Assembly: GCF_000430045.1 (NCBI RefSeq)
Contig: NZ_KE387023.1
Location: forward strand, 976,096-1,009,221
Length of the DNA stretch: 33,126 nt
DNA from: Calidithermus chliarophilus DSM 9957
GTDB lineage: Bacteria > Deinococcota > Deinococci > Deinococcales > Thermaceae
Direction: 5' to 3'
Under the pieces are notes generated by a model. The model did no database searches. It was not told where the DNA came from and saw nothing but the letters and a program-made list of their open reading frames with translations. This document shows positions 1 to 6,939 of this stretch, piece after piece. Position numbers and translations under genes: made by a program. How positions within the stretch are numbered: position 1 is the stretch's first letter; each line of letters starts with the position of its first letter.

Positions 1-259
1 GGCCCGGCGGCATGTCCGCGAGGGGGTGGCCGCAGGCCATACCGGCCTTGCCGGTAACCTGGAGTCCCTCGGGGGAGCTGAGGGGGAGGTGATGTGGAAT
101 CGCCTCCCCCTCGCTCCCCCGACGGCGGAGCGGTCCCCGCCAAACCACCGCGCCGCAAACCAACCCCTCCCCACCGGCATAAAGGAATACCTCGCCATTC
201 GCGTCCCACCCCACAACTACCCAGCTCCCGAAGCGCTAGACTCTGGTCTAGAGGGAACA
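1..259. other. Leader region with no assignable gene
   Basis: No convincing coding frame is seen in these 259 bases. An open frame does run into the downstream hydrolase, but its translation has no family character and lacks a start with a good ribosome site. Bases 80-89 and 103-112 form a perfect 10-base GC-rich inverted repeat with a 13-base spacer and no T-run. It could be a weak terminator for a gene ending before the window. Confidence 0.5.
236..251. promoter_or_regulatory. Palindrome CTAGAC-N4-GTCTAG before the hydrolase
   Basis: A perfect 6-base inverted repeat with a 4-base spacer ends immediately before the ribosome binding site (AGAGGG, 250-255) of the hydrolase at 260. Its position could let a bound repressor or an RNA hairpin limit translation. 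No regulator is visible nearby, so the role is inferred only from the symmetry. Confidence 0.35.
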
Positions 260-973
260 ATGAAACCCTGGCTGCTCCTCGTGTGGGCCGTGCTGGTGCC
301 GCTGGCGTCGGCCCAGCAGGAGGTGAACTTCCGGGCGGCCGACGGGGTGAGGGTGTTCGGCAGCTACTACCCGGCCGCCTCCAAGCAGCGGCCCCTGATC
401 CTGCTGTTCCACATGTCGGGCTCCAACCGCTGGGAGTACGAGGCCATCGCCCCCGAGCTCGTGCGGATGGGCTTCAACTGCCTGGCGATCGACCAGCGCT
501 CGGGCGGGACCATGTGGAACCGCACCAACCGCACCCGCGACGGCCTGGGCCGCCCCGCCGCCTTCGCCGAAGCCCTGCCCGACCTCGAGGCCGCCCTCCG
601 CTGGGCCAAGGCCACCGGCCACCGCGGCAAGCTGCTGCTGTGGGGCAGCAGCTATTCCGCCGCGCTGGTGTTCGTGCTGGCGGCGCGTCACCCCGAGGTG
701 AGCGCGGTGCTGGCCTTCTCGCCCGGGGAGTACCTGGCACCCGCCTTCTCGGTGCGCGAGGCCGCGGCCCGGGTACAGGTGCCGGTCTTCATCACCTCCG
801 CCCGCTTCGAGGGCCCCACGGTCCGCGGCATCCTCGCGGCGGTGGCCTCGCGCGACAAGACGCAGTTCGTCCCCCGGGACACGGGCATGCACGGCTCGCT
901 GGCCCTGAGCTTCCCGCCCTACCGCGCCGAGTACTGGCCGGCGGTGGCCCGCTTCCTCCGGCGCTTCACGTGA
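260..973 (+). CDS. Secreted alpha/beta hydrolase family protein
   Basis: The 237-residue product begins with a typical signal peptide (MKPWLLLVWAVLVPLASA, cleavage near residue 19), so it should act outside the cytoplasmic membrane. The body has the alpha/beta hydrolase pattern: an oxyanion-type HMSGSNR stretch after beta-3, a nucleophile elbow GSSYSA (a variant of GxSxG with Ala in the last place), and a C-terminal MHGS that can supply the catalytic His. This suggests a serine hydrolase of the dienelactone hydrolase/BAAT type. The substrate cannot be told. The ATG at 260 was chosen over upstream in-frame starts because it gives the signal peptide and sits 4-5 bases after AGAGGG. A terminator for the opposing gene lies just downstream. 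Confidence 0.85.
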   Translation: MKPWLLLVWAVLVPLASAQQEVNFRAADGVRVFGSYYPAASKQRPLILLFHMSGSNRWEYEAIAPELVRMGFNCLAIDQRSGGTMWNRTNRTRDGLGRPAAFAEALPDLEAALRWAKATGHRGKLLLWGSSYSAALVFVLAARHPEVSAVLAFSPGEYLAPAFSVREAAARVQVPVFITSARFEGPTVRGILAAVASRDKTQFVPRDTGMHGSLALSFPPYRAEYWPAVARFLRRFT

Positions 974-975
974 GC

Positions 976-1019
976 AAAAAAAACGCTGCCCGGCAGGGAT
1001 GTGCGGACTGCCGGGCGGC
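976..1019 (-). terminator. Rho-independent terminator of the DUF1328 gene
   Basis: On the minus strand a 12-pair stem (1019-1008 with 996-985, one G-T pair, 11-base loop) is followed by eight T residues (983-976). It lies about 35 bases after the DUF1328 stop codon, in the right orientation to end that transcript, and just past the stop of the converging hydrolase gene. Confidence 0.85.
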
Positions 1020-1053
1020 CCCTCGAGAGCAGTGTTTTCTCACTTGTTGAGCG

Positions 1054-1218
1054 CTATACCGGTGTGCGTCTGCGGGTGACCAGGCTAATTAAGAAGGCGA
1101 TCAAAAATATGAAGAAGAGAATCTTGGCGATGTCGGCGGCAAGTCCCGCCAGACCGATGAAGCCCAGTACGCCGGCGACGAGCGCGATCACCAGGAATAG
1201 CACGGCATAGCTCAACAC
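1054..1218 (-). CDS. DUF1328 family mini membrane protein
   Basis: This 54-residue protein starts with GTG at 1218 behind a GGGGGGGTGAAAGA ribosome site and reads [12 protein letters not shown] then a Gly/Ala-rich turn ([15 protein letters not shown]) and a second hydrophobic segment ending in TRRRTPV. Two transmembrane helices joined by an [13 protein letters not shown]-type linker are the signature of DUF1328 (YtjA-like) proteins, usually 50-60 residues and often tied to envelope or general stress. The function is unknown. It is too short for common gene-length cut-offs. It is divergent from the TPR gene at 1464, and each has its own array of 11-base-phased TCAG repeats. A clear terminator follows it. 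Confidence 0.85.
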   Translation of the reverse strand: MLSYAVLFLVIALVAGVLGFIGLAGLAADIAKILFFIFLIAFLISLVTRRRTPV

Positions 1219-1302
1219 TCTTTCACCCCCCCTCGTGTGGTTTCAGCGTCCTGCTGTGGCTCGAGCGGCCTCGAGTTCACGCCTCCAAGCTAGGCGTGCC
1301 GA

Positions 1303-1346
1303 CTGATGAGTCCCTGTCGCTTCCCTGAGGCTAGGCTGAGAAAAGC
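1303..1346 (-). promoter_or_regulatory. Four 11-base-phased CTGA repeats (minus-facing array)
   Basis: CTGA occurs at 1303, 1325 and 1336, with CTGT at 1314; read on the minus strand this is TCAG/ACAG every 11 bases. The array faces the DUF1328 gene. Head-to-tail sites spaced one helical turn apart are typical of OmpR/PhoB-family response regulators. The family of the real binder is inferred. Confidence 0.55.
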
Positions 1347-1379
1347 CCCGTTCCTGTCGAGGGAAAATCGGGCTTCTCA

Positions 1380-1437
1380 TCAGCCGAATCTCAGCCAGGG
1401 GTCAGCCCAATTTCAAGCCTCGTGCCCAACCTAAATC
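1380..1437 (+). promoter_or_regulatory. Four 11-base-phased TCAG repeats and promoter of the TPR gene
   Basis: TCAG starts at 1380, 1391 and 1402, with TCAA at 1413, exactly 11 bases apart. A possible -10 box, TAAATC, lies at 1432-1437, which would start the message near 1445, just before the AGGAGG at 1452. The repeats would occupy the -35 region and upstream, as expected for activation by a tandem-binding regulator. Confidence 0.55.
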
Positions 1438-1463
1438 TGTCCTTGTGGGACAGGAGGCAAGGT

Positions 1464-2030
1464 ATGACCCGTCGGAACAAAGCGTTGAAAGTCCTTACGA
1501 CATCGGCTTTTCTGGCCAGCAGCCTGTGGCTGGGCAGTGCCTACGCCCAAACCACCCAACCCGCCCAACCGGCCCAGCCCGCCCAGGCCCCGCAACCGGC
1601 CATGACCGCCGAGCAGTACCACGCCGAGGCGCAGCGACTGGCCGTCGAGGCCGACGCCCGCTACGTCACCGACTTCTACGACCAGATCCTGTGGAACCAG
1701 GCCATCCGCAACGCCGAGGCCGCCGTGGCCGCGGAGCCGAGCAACCCCACCTACCTGCGCACCCTGGCCGAGCTCTACACCCGCACGCAGTTCTGGTGGA
1801 GGGCCTACCAGAACTGGCTCAAGCTCGAGCAGATGGCCCAGCTCGGCGATCAGGAGCGCCAGTGGGCGGCCTTGAGCGCGGCCAAGATCGGCTACATCCG
1901 GCTGAGCCGGGGCCTGGCGGTCGAGGCCATCCCCTTCCTCGAGGCCTCGCTGCGCTGGGAGGAGAACCCCCAGGTGGCGGCCATGCTCGACGTGGCCCAG
2001 CAGCAGGCGGCCGACACCGCCGTGCAATGA
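1464..2030 (+). CDS. Secreted TPR-like protein (short paralogue)
   Basis: The 188-residue product has a signal peptide (MTRRNKALKVLTTSAFLASS..., cleavage near AYAQ), then a Gln/Pro/Ala-rich linker of repeated QPA triplets, then helical TPR-like sequence. The part around LWNQAIRNAEAAVAAEP and LAELYTRTQFWWRAY matches the N-terminal half of the next protein (LWKRAIAKGEEAAALEP, LGNLYTETKWWIKAE), so the two are paralogues from a duplication. TPR domains bind proteins or peptides, here presumably in the cell envelope. The ATG at 1464 is chosen over a GTG at 1422 because AGGAGG (1452-1457) precedes it with 6-base spacing and it restores the signal peptide. Confidence 0.85.
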   Translation: MTRRNKALKVLTTSAFLASSLWLGSAYAQTTQPAQPAQPAQAPQPAMTAEQYHAEAQRLAVEADARYVTDFYDQILWNQAIRNAEAAVAAEPSNPTYLRTLAELYTRTQFWWRAYQNWLKLEQMAQLGDQERQWAALSAAKIGYIRLSRGLAVEAIPFLEASLRWEENPQVAAMLDVAQQQAADTAVQ

Positions 2031-2138
2031 CCTGCTTCGGCCGGGGCGGGCCTGAGGCACACCGCACGCCCGGGGTCGCCGGCCCCGTCACCCAGCCTCA
2101 CGGCTAGGCGTCGCGCGCCCGACCCCACGGAGGTGCAC

Positions 2139-3242
2139 ATGAAACTGTGGCTAAGCATCGCTGTAAGCTTGTTGACCGGCCTGGCGCTGGCGCTCCAGCC
2201 GGCCACCCGACAACTCCTCGACGAGGCCCAGGCCCTCGCCCAGCAGGCCCGCCAGCAGAACGTCGCCCCCTCGCCCGACGCCGACTTGTGGAAGCGGGCC
2301 ATCGCCAAGGGCGAGGAAGCGGCGGCCCTCGAGCCCCAGGCCCCCGAGGTCTGGCTGGTGCTGGGCAACCTCTACACCGAGACCAAATGGTGGATCAAGG
2401 CCGAGGAGGCCTGGAACCGCTACATCCAGCTCGCCGGGGTCAACGACCCCAAGGTGCGCCAGCAGGCCAGCCTGGTGCAGCTCAACCTGGGCTACGCCGC
2501 CTACCAGCGCGGGGAGTTCGACGTCGCACTCACCAAGTTCCAGGCCGCCGCCGAGCTCACCCCCAACGACCCCCAGCCCTACCAGTGGATGGGCCGCATC
2601 CACCTCGAGAGCGGCAACACCGCCGCCGCCCGCCAGAACTGGCAGCGGGCCGTGCAGCTCAAGCCCGACGCCACCAACCGCTACTTCCTCGAGCTCAGCC
2701 AAAGCAGCGTCAACTACGGCCGCGACGCGGTGAGCGCGTTCTACCTGGGTTACGAGGCCTACACCCTGGGCAAGGCGGGCGAGGCGCTGGGGCACTTCAA
2801 CCGCGCCGCCCAGGCCGCGCCCAACTGGCTGGAGGCCAAGCGCTGGGTGGCGCGGGTGCAGCTCGAGCAGGGCAACCCGGCCGAGGCGCTGCGGGTGTGG
2901 CGGGAGGTCGCGGCCTCGGGGCAGGCCAGCCCCACCGACCGCTACCAGTTGCGCCGGGCCGAGCTGGCCGCGCAGTACAACCTCCAGGCCGCCGACGCCT
3001 ACTTGCAAGGGGTGTCCAGCCACCAGCGCGGGGACCGGGCCTCCGCCCGGCGCTTCTTCGAGGCGGCGGTGCAGAGCGCCCCCGGCTTCGCCAGCGCCTG
3101 GTACTGGCTGGGCCGCACCGCCTACGAGCAGGGCGACTACGCGACCGCCGAGCGGGCCTACGGCCAGGTGCTCACCCTCGAGCCCGCCAACGCGCAGGCC
3201 CGCTACTGGCTCAACCGGGCCCGCCGGGCCATGGGGCGCTGA
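2139..3242 (+). CDS. Secreted tetratricopeptide repeat protein (long paralogue)
   Basis: The 367-residue protein has a signal peptide (MKLWLSIAVSLLTGLALA) and then tandem TPR units, for example LNLGYAAYQRGEFDVALTKFQAAAELTPNDP, QWMGRIHLESGNTAAARQNW and YWLGRTAYEQGDYATAERAYGQVLTLEPANAQARYWL (residue spacing 34). It probably forms a periplasmic or surface scaffold. The first 100 residues are paralogous to the protein just upstream, and the two genes are likely cotranscribed (108-base gap, no terminator in it). GGAGGTG at 2129-2135 supports the ATG at 2139. A hairpin at 3261-3283 ends the unit. Confidence 0.9.
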   Translation: MKLWLSIAVSLLTGLALALQPATRQLLDEAQALAQQARQQNVAPSPDADLWKRAIAKGEEAAALEPQAPEVWLVLGNLYTETKWWIKAEEAWNRYIQLAGVNDPKVRQQASLVQLNLGYAAYQRGEFDVALTKFQAAAELTPNDPQPYQWMGRIHLESGNTAAARQNWQRAVQLKPDATNRYFLELSQSSVNYGRDAVSAFYLGYEAYTLGKAGEALGHFNRAAQAAPNWLEAKRWVARVQLEQGNPAEALRVWREVAASGQASPTDRYQLRRAELAAQYNLQAADAYLQGVSSHQRGDRASARRFFEAAVQSAPGFASAWYWLGRTAYEQGDYATAERAYGQVLTLEPANAQARYWLNRARRAMGR

Positions 3243-3260
3243 GGGCAGGGATGAACCCGG

Positions 3261-3283
3261 AGGGCGGGGCCGCACCCCGCCCT
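3261..3283 (+). terminator. Probable terminator after the TPR pair
   Basis: AGGGCGGGG (3261-3269) pairs perfectly with CCCCGCCCT (3275-3283) across a 5-base loop. It lies 20 bases after the TPR stop codon. The following CTTCGCTGT is only weakly T-rich, so termination may be partial. Confidence 0.6.
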
Positions 3284-3295
3284 CTTCGCTGTGCA

Positions 3296-3339
3296 GCACC
3301 CCTCAGCCCCCTTTCAGCACCCTGTCAGAGCCGCATCAG
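3296..3339 (+). promoter_or_regulatory. Four 11-base-phased TCAG repeats before the GH13 gene
   Basis: TCAG starts at 3303, 3314, 3325 and 3336, exactly 11 bases apart and in the same orientation as the gene at 3450. It is the same motif and period as the arrays at 1303-1346 and 1380-1416, so the GH13 gene probably shares a regulator with the TPR and DUF1328 genes. No good -10 box can be fixed downstream. Confidence 0.55.
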
Positions 3340-3449
3340 CGCGTTTACCCACACTCGAAGAGGCTCCGGGCGAGTCGGAGGGACACCCGAAAGGGGGCGG
3401 CCTCGCCACCCCTTAGCGGGCGCGACGGTGCCAGCGGAGGTCGGACGCT

Positions 3450-5087
3450 ATGGAATTCACGCTATTCGCTCCCCACGTCGAGAAGGTCGAGCTCGTCGGC
3501 TCGTGGCTCGAGCGGCCCGTTCCCTTGGAGAAGGGCGAGGGCGGCGCCTGGCGGGCCGAGGTCGAGGTGCCCGACGGGCGGCACTGCTACAAGTTCCGCC
3601 TGAAGTCGCTCTCGCCCTTCCTGGACGGCGCGACCGTCGAGGTCGCCGACCCGCTCGCCCGCGCCGTGGACGAGGCCAGCGACGACGCCAGCCTGCTCGT
3701 CGTGCAGGGCGGGCGCGACGTCACCACCGCCCCCGGCTACGCCTGGCGGCACGACGACGTGCCGCTGCCCCAGGACAACGAGCTCGTGATCTACGAGCTG
3801 CACGTGGGCGAGTTCACCCACGACGGCAAGACCCCCGGCACCTTCGCCCGCCTCCTCGAGAAGCTCGACTACCTGCGCGACCTGGGGGTGAACGCGCTCG
3901 AGCTCATGCCCGTCAAGGCCTACCCCGGCCGCAACTCCTGGGGCTACACCCCGCGCCACTTCACCGCCCTGGAGAGTGCCTACGGCACCCCCGAGGACTT
4001 CAAGCGCCTCGTCGACGAGTGCCACGCGCGCGGCATGCGGGTGATCCTCGACATGGTCTTCAACCACTCCGACGACAAGGCCCCCCTCACCCAGATCGAC
4101 TTCTACTACTGGTACCGCGACACCCGCGAGGACGAGCTCTACTTCGGCCCCAAGCTCGACTACGAGCGCTTCGACGACACGCTGGGCCTCTTCCCGGCCC
4201 GCAAGTTCGCCGCCGAGGTGGCGGCCTACTGGGTCCGCGAGTACCACGTCGACGGCTACCGCCTCGACGCCGCCTACGTCATCGACAACTTCGACATCCT
4301 CCACGACCTGCGCCGCCACGCCAAGGAGGCCGCCGCCGGCAAGCCCTTCTACCTCGTGGCCGAGCACCTGCCCGAGAACCCGGCCGTGGCCGGGCCCGAC
4401 GGCCCCGCCGACGGGGCCTGGCACCAGCGCTTCGAGCTGCAGGTCGTGGCCACGCTGTGCGAGGGCGAGCTGCGCGAGTTCCGCTACGACCCCGGCAAGA
4501 CCCTCGAGGCCCTCGACCCGCGCAACCACGGCTACGCCGCCCCCGAGCGGGTGGTGCACTTCCTCGAGTCCCACGACGAGATCACCCTCATGCGGGTGCT
4601 GGGCGACTACGGCATCACCGGCGACAAGGCGTTGCGCAAGAACAAGCTGGGGGCCGCCCTGCTCTTCACCGCCGTCGGCAACCCCCTGCTCTACCAGGGG
4701 CAGGAGTTCGGCGGGCACCGCGCGCGCAAGCAGGAGGTGCGCCCGCTGCAGTGGGATCTGCTGGGGGCCGACTACGGCCGGGCGCTCAAGGAGCACTACG
4801 CCTTCCTGGCCCGCCTGCGCCACGGCTCCCCCGCCCTCAAAGGAGCCGAAATGGAACCCATACACCTCGACCAAGAAGGCGGCGTCATCGCCTACCGCCG
4901 GGGCTACGGCGAGGCGGAGGTGCTGGTGGTGGCCAACCTGCGCGACGAGGACAAGGCCCTCACCATCCCCTTCCCCGACGGGCGGTGGCGCGAGCTGACC
5001 TTCGGCTACGACATCGACTCCGCCGGCGGCCAGCTCGCCGACACCTTCCCGGCCTCCAGCGCCAAGATCTATGTCCGCCGGGGCTGA
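3450..5087 (+). CDS. GH13 alpha-glucan-active enzyme with N-terminal CBM48
   Basis: The 545-residue protein has an N-terminal immunoglobulin-like CBM48/isoamylase-N domain (about 1-95), a (beta/alpha)8 catalytic barrel (about 110-450) and a C-terminal beta domain. The four GH13 regions are visible: DMVFNH (201-206), DGYRLD with nucleophile Asp273 (268-273), VAEH with acid/base Glu305, and ESHD with Asp376. The layout resembles branching enzymes and malto-oligosyltrehalose trehalohydrolases, so it acts on alpha-1,4/1,6-glucans, but the exact reaction cannot be settled by eye. No signal peptide is present, so it is cytoplasmic, fitting glycogen or trehalose metabolism. GGAGGT at 3436-3441 supports the ATG at 3450. 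The start region carries the shared TCAG array. Confidence 0.9.
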   Translation: MEFTLFAPHVEKVELVGSWLERPVPLEKGEGGAWRAEVEVPDGRHCYKFRLKSLSPFLDGATVEVADPLARAVDEASDDASLLVVQGGRDVTTAPGYAWRHDDVPLPQDNELVIYELHVGEFTHDGKTPGTFARLLEKLDYLRDLGVNALELMPVKAYPGRNSWGYTPRHFTALESAYGTPEDFKRLVDECHARGMRVILDMVFNHSDDKAPLTQIDFYYWYRDTREDELYFGPKLDYERFDDTLGLFPARKFAAEVAAYWVREYHVDGYRLDAAYVIDNFDILHDLRRHAKEAAAGKPFYLVAEHLPENPAVAGPDGPADGAWHQRFELQVVATLCEGELREFRYDPGKTLEALDPRNHGYAAPERVVHFLESHDEITLMRVLGDYGITGDKALRKNKLGAALLFTAVGNPLLYQGQEFGGHRARKQEVRPLQWDLLGADYGRALKEHYAFLARLRHGSPALKGAEMEPIHLDQEGGVIAYRRGYGEAEVLVVANLRDEDKALTIPFPDGRWRELTFGYDIDSAGGQLADTFPASSAKIYVRRG

Positions 5088-5091
5088 GCTT

Positions 5092-6273
5092 ATGCAGCGC
5101 CGACCCGGGGAGTTCTTCACGCTCGAGGCTCGAGCCCTGCAGCGGGTGCTGTTCAACGCCATCCTCCTCGTCTTCGGGTTGCTGCTGGTGATCGAGTTCG
5201 CGGGGGCCGTGCTGACGCCGTTGGTGTTCATCCTGCTGGCGGTGGTGCTGGTGATGGGCCTCAACCCGCTGGTGGCGCGGCTGGAGGCCCGCTTCCGCGT
5301 CCCCCGCCGGCTGGGGGCGCTGCTGGTGGTGCTCGGGCTGCTGGCGCTGTTCGCGGGCCTGGTCGCGGTGCTGGTGCCGTTGCTGATGGCCCAGGGCACC
5401 CGCTTCGCCGAGAGCCTGCCCACGCTGATCGAGGGCTTCGAGGAGAGCCTGCGAACCCTCGGCCAGCGCTACCCGGTGCTGGCCCCCCTCAGCCAGGGGC
5501 TGCCCGAGGTCAACTTCTCCCGTTTCCTCGACGGGGACATGGTGGGGCGGCTGTACGCCATCGCCAGCTCGGTGGTGGGCCTGCTCGCCCTGACGCTGGT
5601 GCTGCTGACGCTGGTGCTGTTCCTGCTCATGAACCCCGACCCCCTGGTCAAGGGCGTGCTGAGCGGGGTTCCCCCGCAGAGCCGCCCGGTGGTCGAGCGC
5701 ACCCTGGTGCGCATCGGCTCCCAACTGGGGATGTGGCTCATCAGCACCATGATCTCCTCGGCCGTGGTGGGGCTGCTGGTGGGGATCGGGCTGGCGCTGG
5801 CGGGCTTCAAGAACGCGGTGCTCTTCGGGGTGGTGGCGGCCGTCACCAACCCCATCCCCTTCCTGGGCCCCTGGCTGGGCATCAGCCTGCCGGTGCTGGT
5901 GGCGGGGGCCGAAGGGGCCTGGAACCTGGCCTTCTGGGCCATCGTGGTGCTGGTGGTGGTGCAGCAGATCGACGCCAGCATCACCAACCCGCTGATCCTG
6001 GGCCGCACCGTGCACCTGCACCCCGCCTCGCTGCTGATGGGCGTGCTGATCTTCGGGTCGGTGAAGGGCATCATGGGCGTGTTCCTCACGGTGCCCTTGC
6101 TCATCATCATCAAGGCGCTGTACGAGGAGGTCTACCTCGAGCTCTTCAAGCGCCCCGAGGTGCCCGAGGAGAGCGTGAACAACATCGTCAGCGTCGGGCA
6201 CGGCGAGGAGGCGGACAAGGCCGAGCCTCCGCCGAAGGAGACCCCGCTGCCGCTGAAGGCCCAGGAGAAGTAG
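5092..6273 (+). CDS. AI-2E family (PF01594) membrane transporter
   Basis: The 393-residue protein is very hydrophobic, with about eight membrane segments: a paired N-terminal set, a long extracytoplasmic region around residues 100-165, and a C-terminal block containing NPIPFLGPWLG and an ASITNPLILGRTV stretch that is well conserved in this family. AI-2E permeases include an autoinducer-2 exporter and Na+/H+ antiporters, so the substrate is open. The charged tail after about residue 350 is cytoplasmic. An ATG at 5071 would overlap the GH13 gene by 17 bases but has no ribosome site. The ATG at 5092, 4 bases after the GH13 stop codon and behind GGGGCTGAG, is preferred. Cotranscription with the GH13 gene is likely. 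Confidence 0.85.
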   Translation: MQRRPGEFFTLEARALQRVLFNAILLVFGLLLVIEFAGAVLTPLVFILLAVVLVMGLNPLVARLEARFRVPRRLGALLVVLGLLALFAGLVAVLVPLLMAQGTRFAESLPTLIEGFEESLRTLGQRYPVLAPLSQGLPEVNFSRFLDGDMVGRLYAIASSVVGLLALTLVLLTLVLFLLMNPDPLVKGVLSGVPPQSRPVVERTLVRIGSQLGMWLISTMISSAVVGLLVGIGLALAGFKNAVLFGVVAAVTNPIPFLGPWLGISLPVLVAGAEGAWNLAFWAIVVLVVVQQIDASITNPLILGRTVHLHPASLLMGVLIFGSVKGIMGVFLTVPLLIIIKALYEEVYLELFKRPEVPEESVNNIVSVGHGEEADKAEPPPKETPLPLKAQEK

Positions 6274-6298
6274 GCCTCCGGTCTCCGCCTCAGGCACG

Positions 6299-6349
6299 GG
6301 GCAGGGGGCGCGCCCCCTGCCCGCCGGCGTTCAGCGTTCGGTCGCCGGC
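6299..6349. terminator. Convergent hairpins between AI-2E and LiaF-like genes
   Basis: A 24-base perfect palindrome (6299-6322, GGGCAGGGGGCG and its complement) is followed by GCCGGCG (6323-6329) pairing with CGCCGGC (6343-6349). The second loop, TTCAGCGTTCGGT, resembles the reverse complement of the dispersed heptad units. There is no T-run. The site lies between two converging genes and could stop either transcript. Confidence 0.5.
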
Positions 6350-6355
6350 TACAAG

Positions 6356-6865
6356 CTACCTGCGCTGCCGCATCAGCAGGTACACCCCCAGCGCGATCAG
6401 CACCAGCGGCCCGACGACCCGCAGCCCCGGTGCCCCGCCGAAGATGAAGAACTCGAAGAAGACGCCGAAGGCCACGAACAGGCCCAGGCCGGTGAGGATG
6501 AGGTTCCAGCCGCGCTGGCGGCTGGCCTCGTCGGAGCCCCAGCTCCCCATCAGGAACATCCCGACGCCCACGGCGGCGGGGATCAGCGCCCAGGCGTAGG
6601 CCCAGGTCTCGAAGCGGCCGGTGAGGTTCTGGAAAAACAGGATCAGCCCGATCGTGCTCACGATGCTGCCGGGGATGGCCAGCGGCAGCAGGTTCTTGCC
6701 GCCGAACAGCGCCCCCGCCAGCAGCAGCACGCCCGGAACCAGGATGAACAGCGGCCAGGCGAAGCTGCCGACGTCGAAATCGAACCACTGCCCCACGAGG
6801 AATAGCAAGCCCAGTGCCACCAGCACGGCGCCGATCACCAGGTTGGAATTGCGGGTCTCGTTCAT
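6356..6865 (-). CDS. LiaF/LiaI-like multi-span membrane protein
   Basis: The 169-residue protein has about five or six hydrophobic spans with short loops: NLVIGAVLVALGLLFLVGQ, WPLFILVPGVLLLAGALF, LAIPGSIVSTIGLILFF, WALIPAAVGVGMFLMG, NLILTGLGLFVAFGVFFEF and VVGPLVLIALGVYLLM. The GxxLxxxGxxFL repeats with FxWPLFILxxG are typical of the DUF5668/LiaI-LiaF membrane domain linked to envelope stress sensing. No beta-helical LiaF tail is present. The start ATG at 6865 has no ribosome site but lies 6 bases after a TACACT -10 box, so the message is probably leaderless. It is separated from secDF by a terminator. Confidence 0.75.
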   Translation of the reverse strand: MNETRNSNLVIGAVLVALGLLFLVGQWFDFDVGSFAWPLFILVPGVLLLAGALFGGKNLLPLAIPGSIVSTIGLILFFQNLTGRFETWAYAWALIPAAVGVGMFLMGSWGSDEASRQRGWNLILTGLGLFVAFGVFFEFFIFGGAPGLRVVGPLVLIALGVYLLMRQRR

Positions 6866-6871
6866 ACGCCG

Positions 6872-6877
6872 AGTGTA
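6872..6877 (-). promoter_or_regulatory. Leaderless -10 box TACACT of the LiaF-like gene
   Basis: On the minus strand TACACT is followed by six bases and then ATG at 6865. This TANNNT-N6-start layout is the pattern known for leaderless genes in Deinococcota. No -35 match was found. Confidence 0.5.
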
Positions 6878-6879
6878 GA

Positions 6880-6909
6880 GCAAAGAAGAAGGGGGGAAGT
6901 CCCCCCTTC
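6880..6909 (-). terminator. Terminator downstream of secDF
   Basis: GAAGGGGGG and CCCCCCTTC (6909-6901 and 6896-6888 on the minus strand, 4-base loop) form a 9-pair stem followed by TTCTTTGCTCT. It sits 30 bases after the secDF stop. The stretch between (6913-6937) holds a GATAGCC-type heptad fragment. Confidence 0.7.
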
Positions 6910-6939
6910 CTAGCCATCGGCTATCGGTTATCGACAACC

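Noticed and set aside
3450-5087. Naming the GH13 enzyme glgB or treZ
   Set aside because: Domain order and catalytic residues fit several GH13 subfamilies; the distinguishing positions cannot be judged safely by eye.
2147-5191. Very long open frame overlapping the TPR, GH13 and AI-2E genes in another phase
   Set aside because: It is a GC-rich shadow with Arg/Pro/Gly-dominated translation and no family motif; the overlapped frames have clear domains and ribosome sites.
5092-6273. Quorum-sensing role for the AI-2E family protein
   Set aside because: The family name is historical. Many members transport ions, and no luxS or lsr gene is present here.
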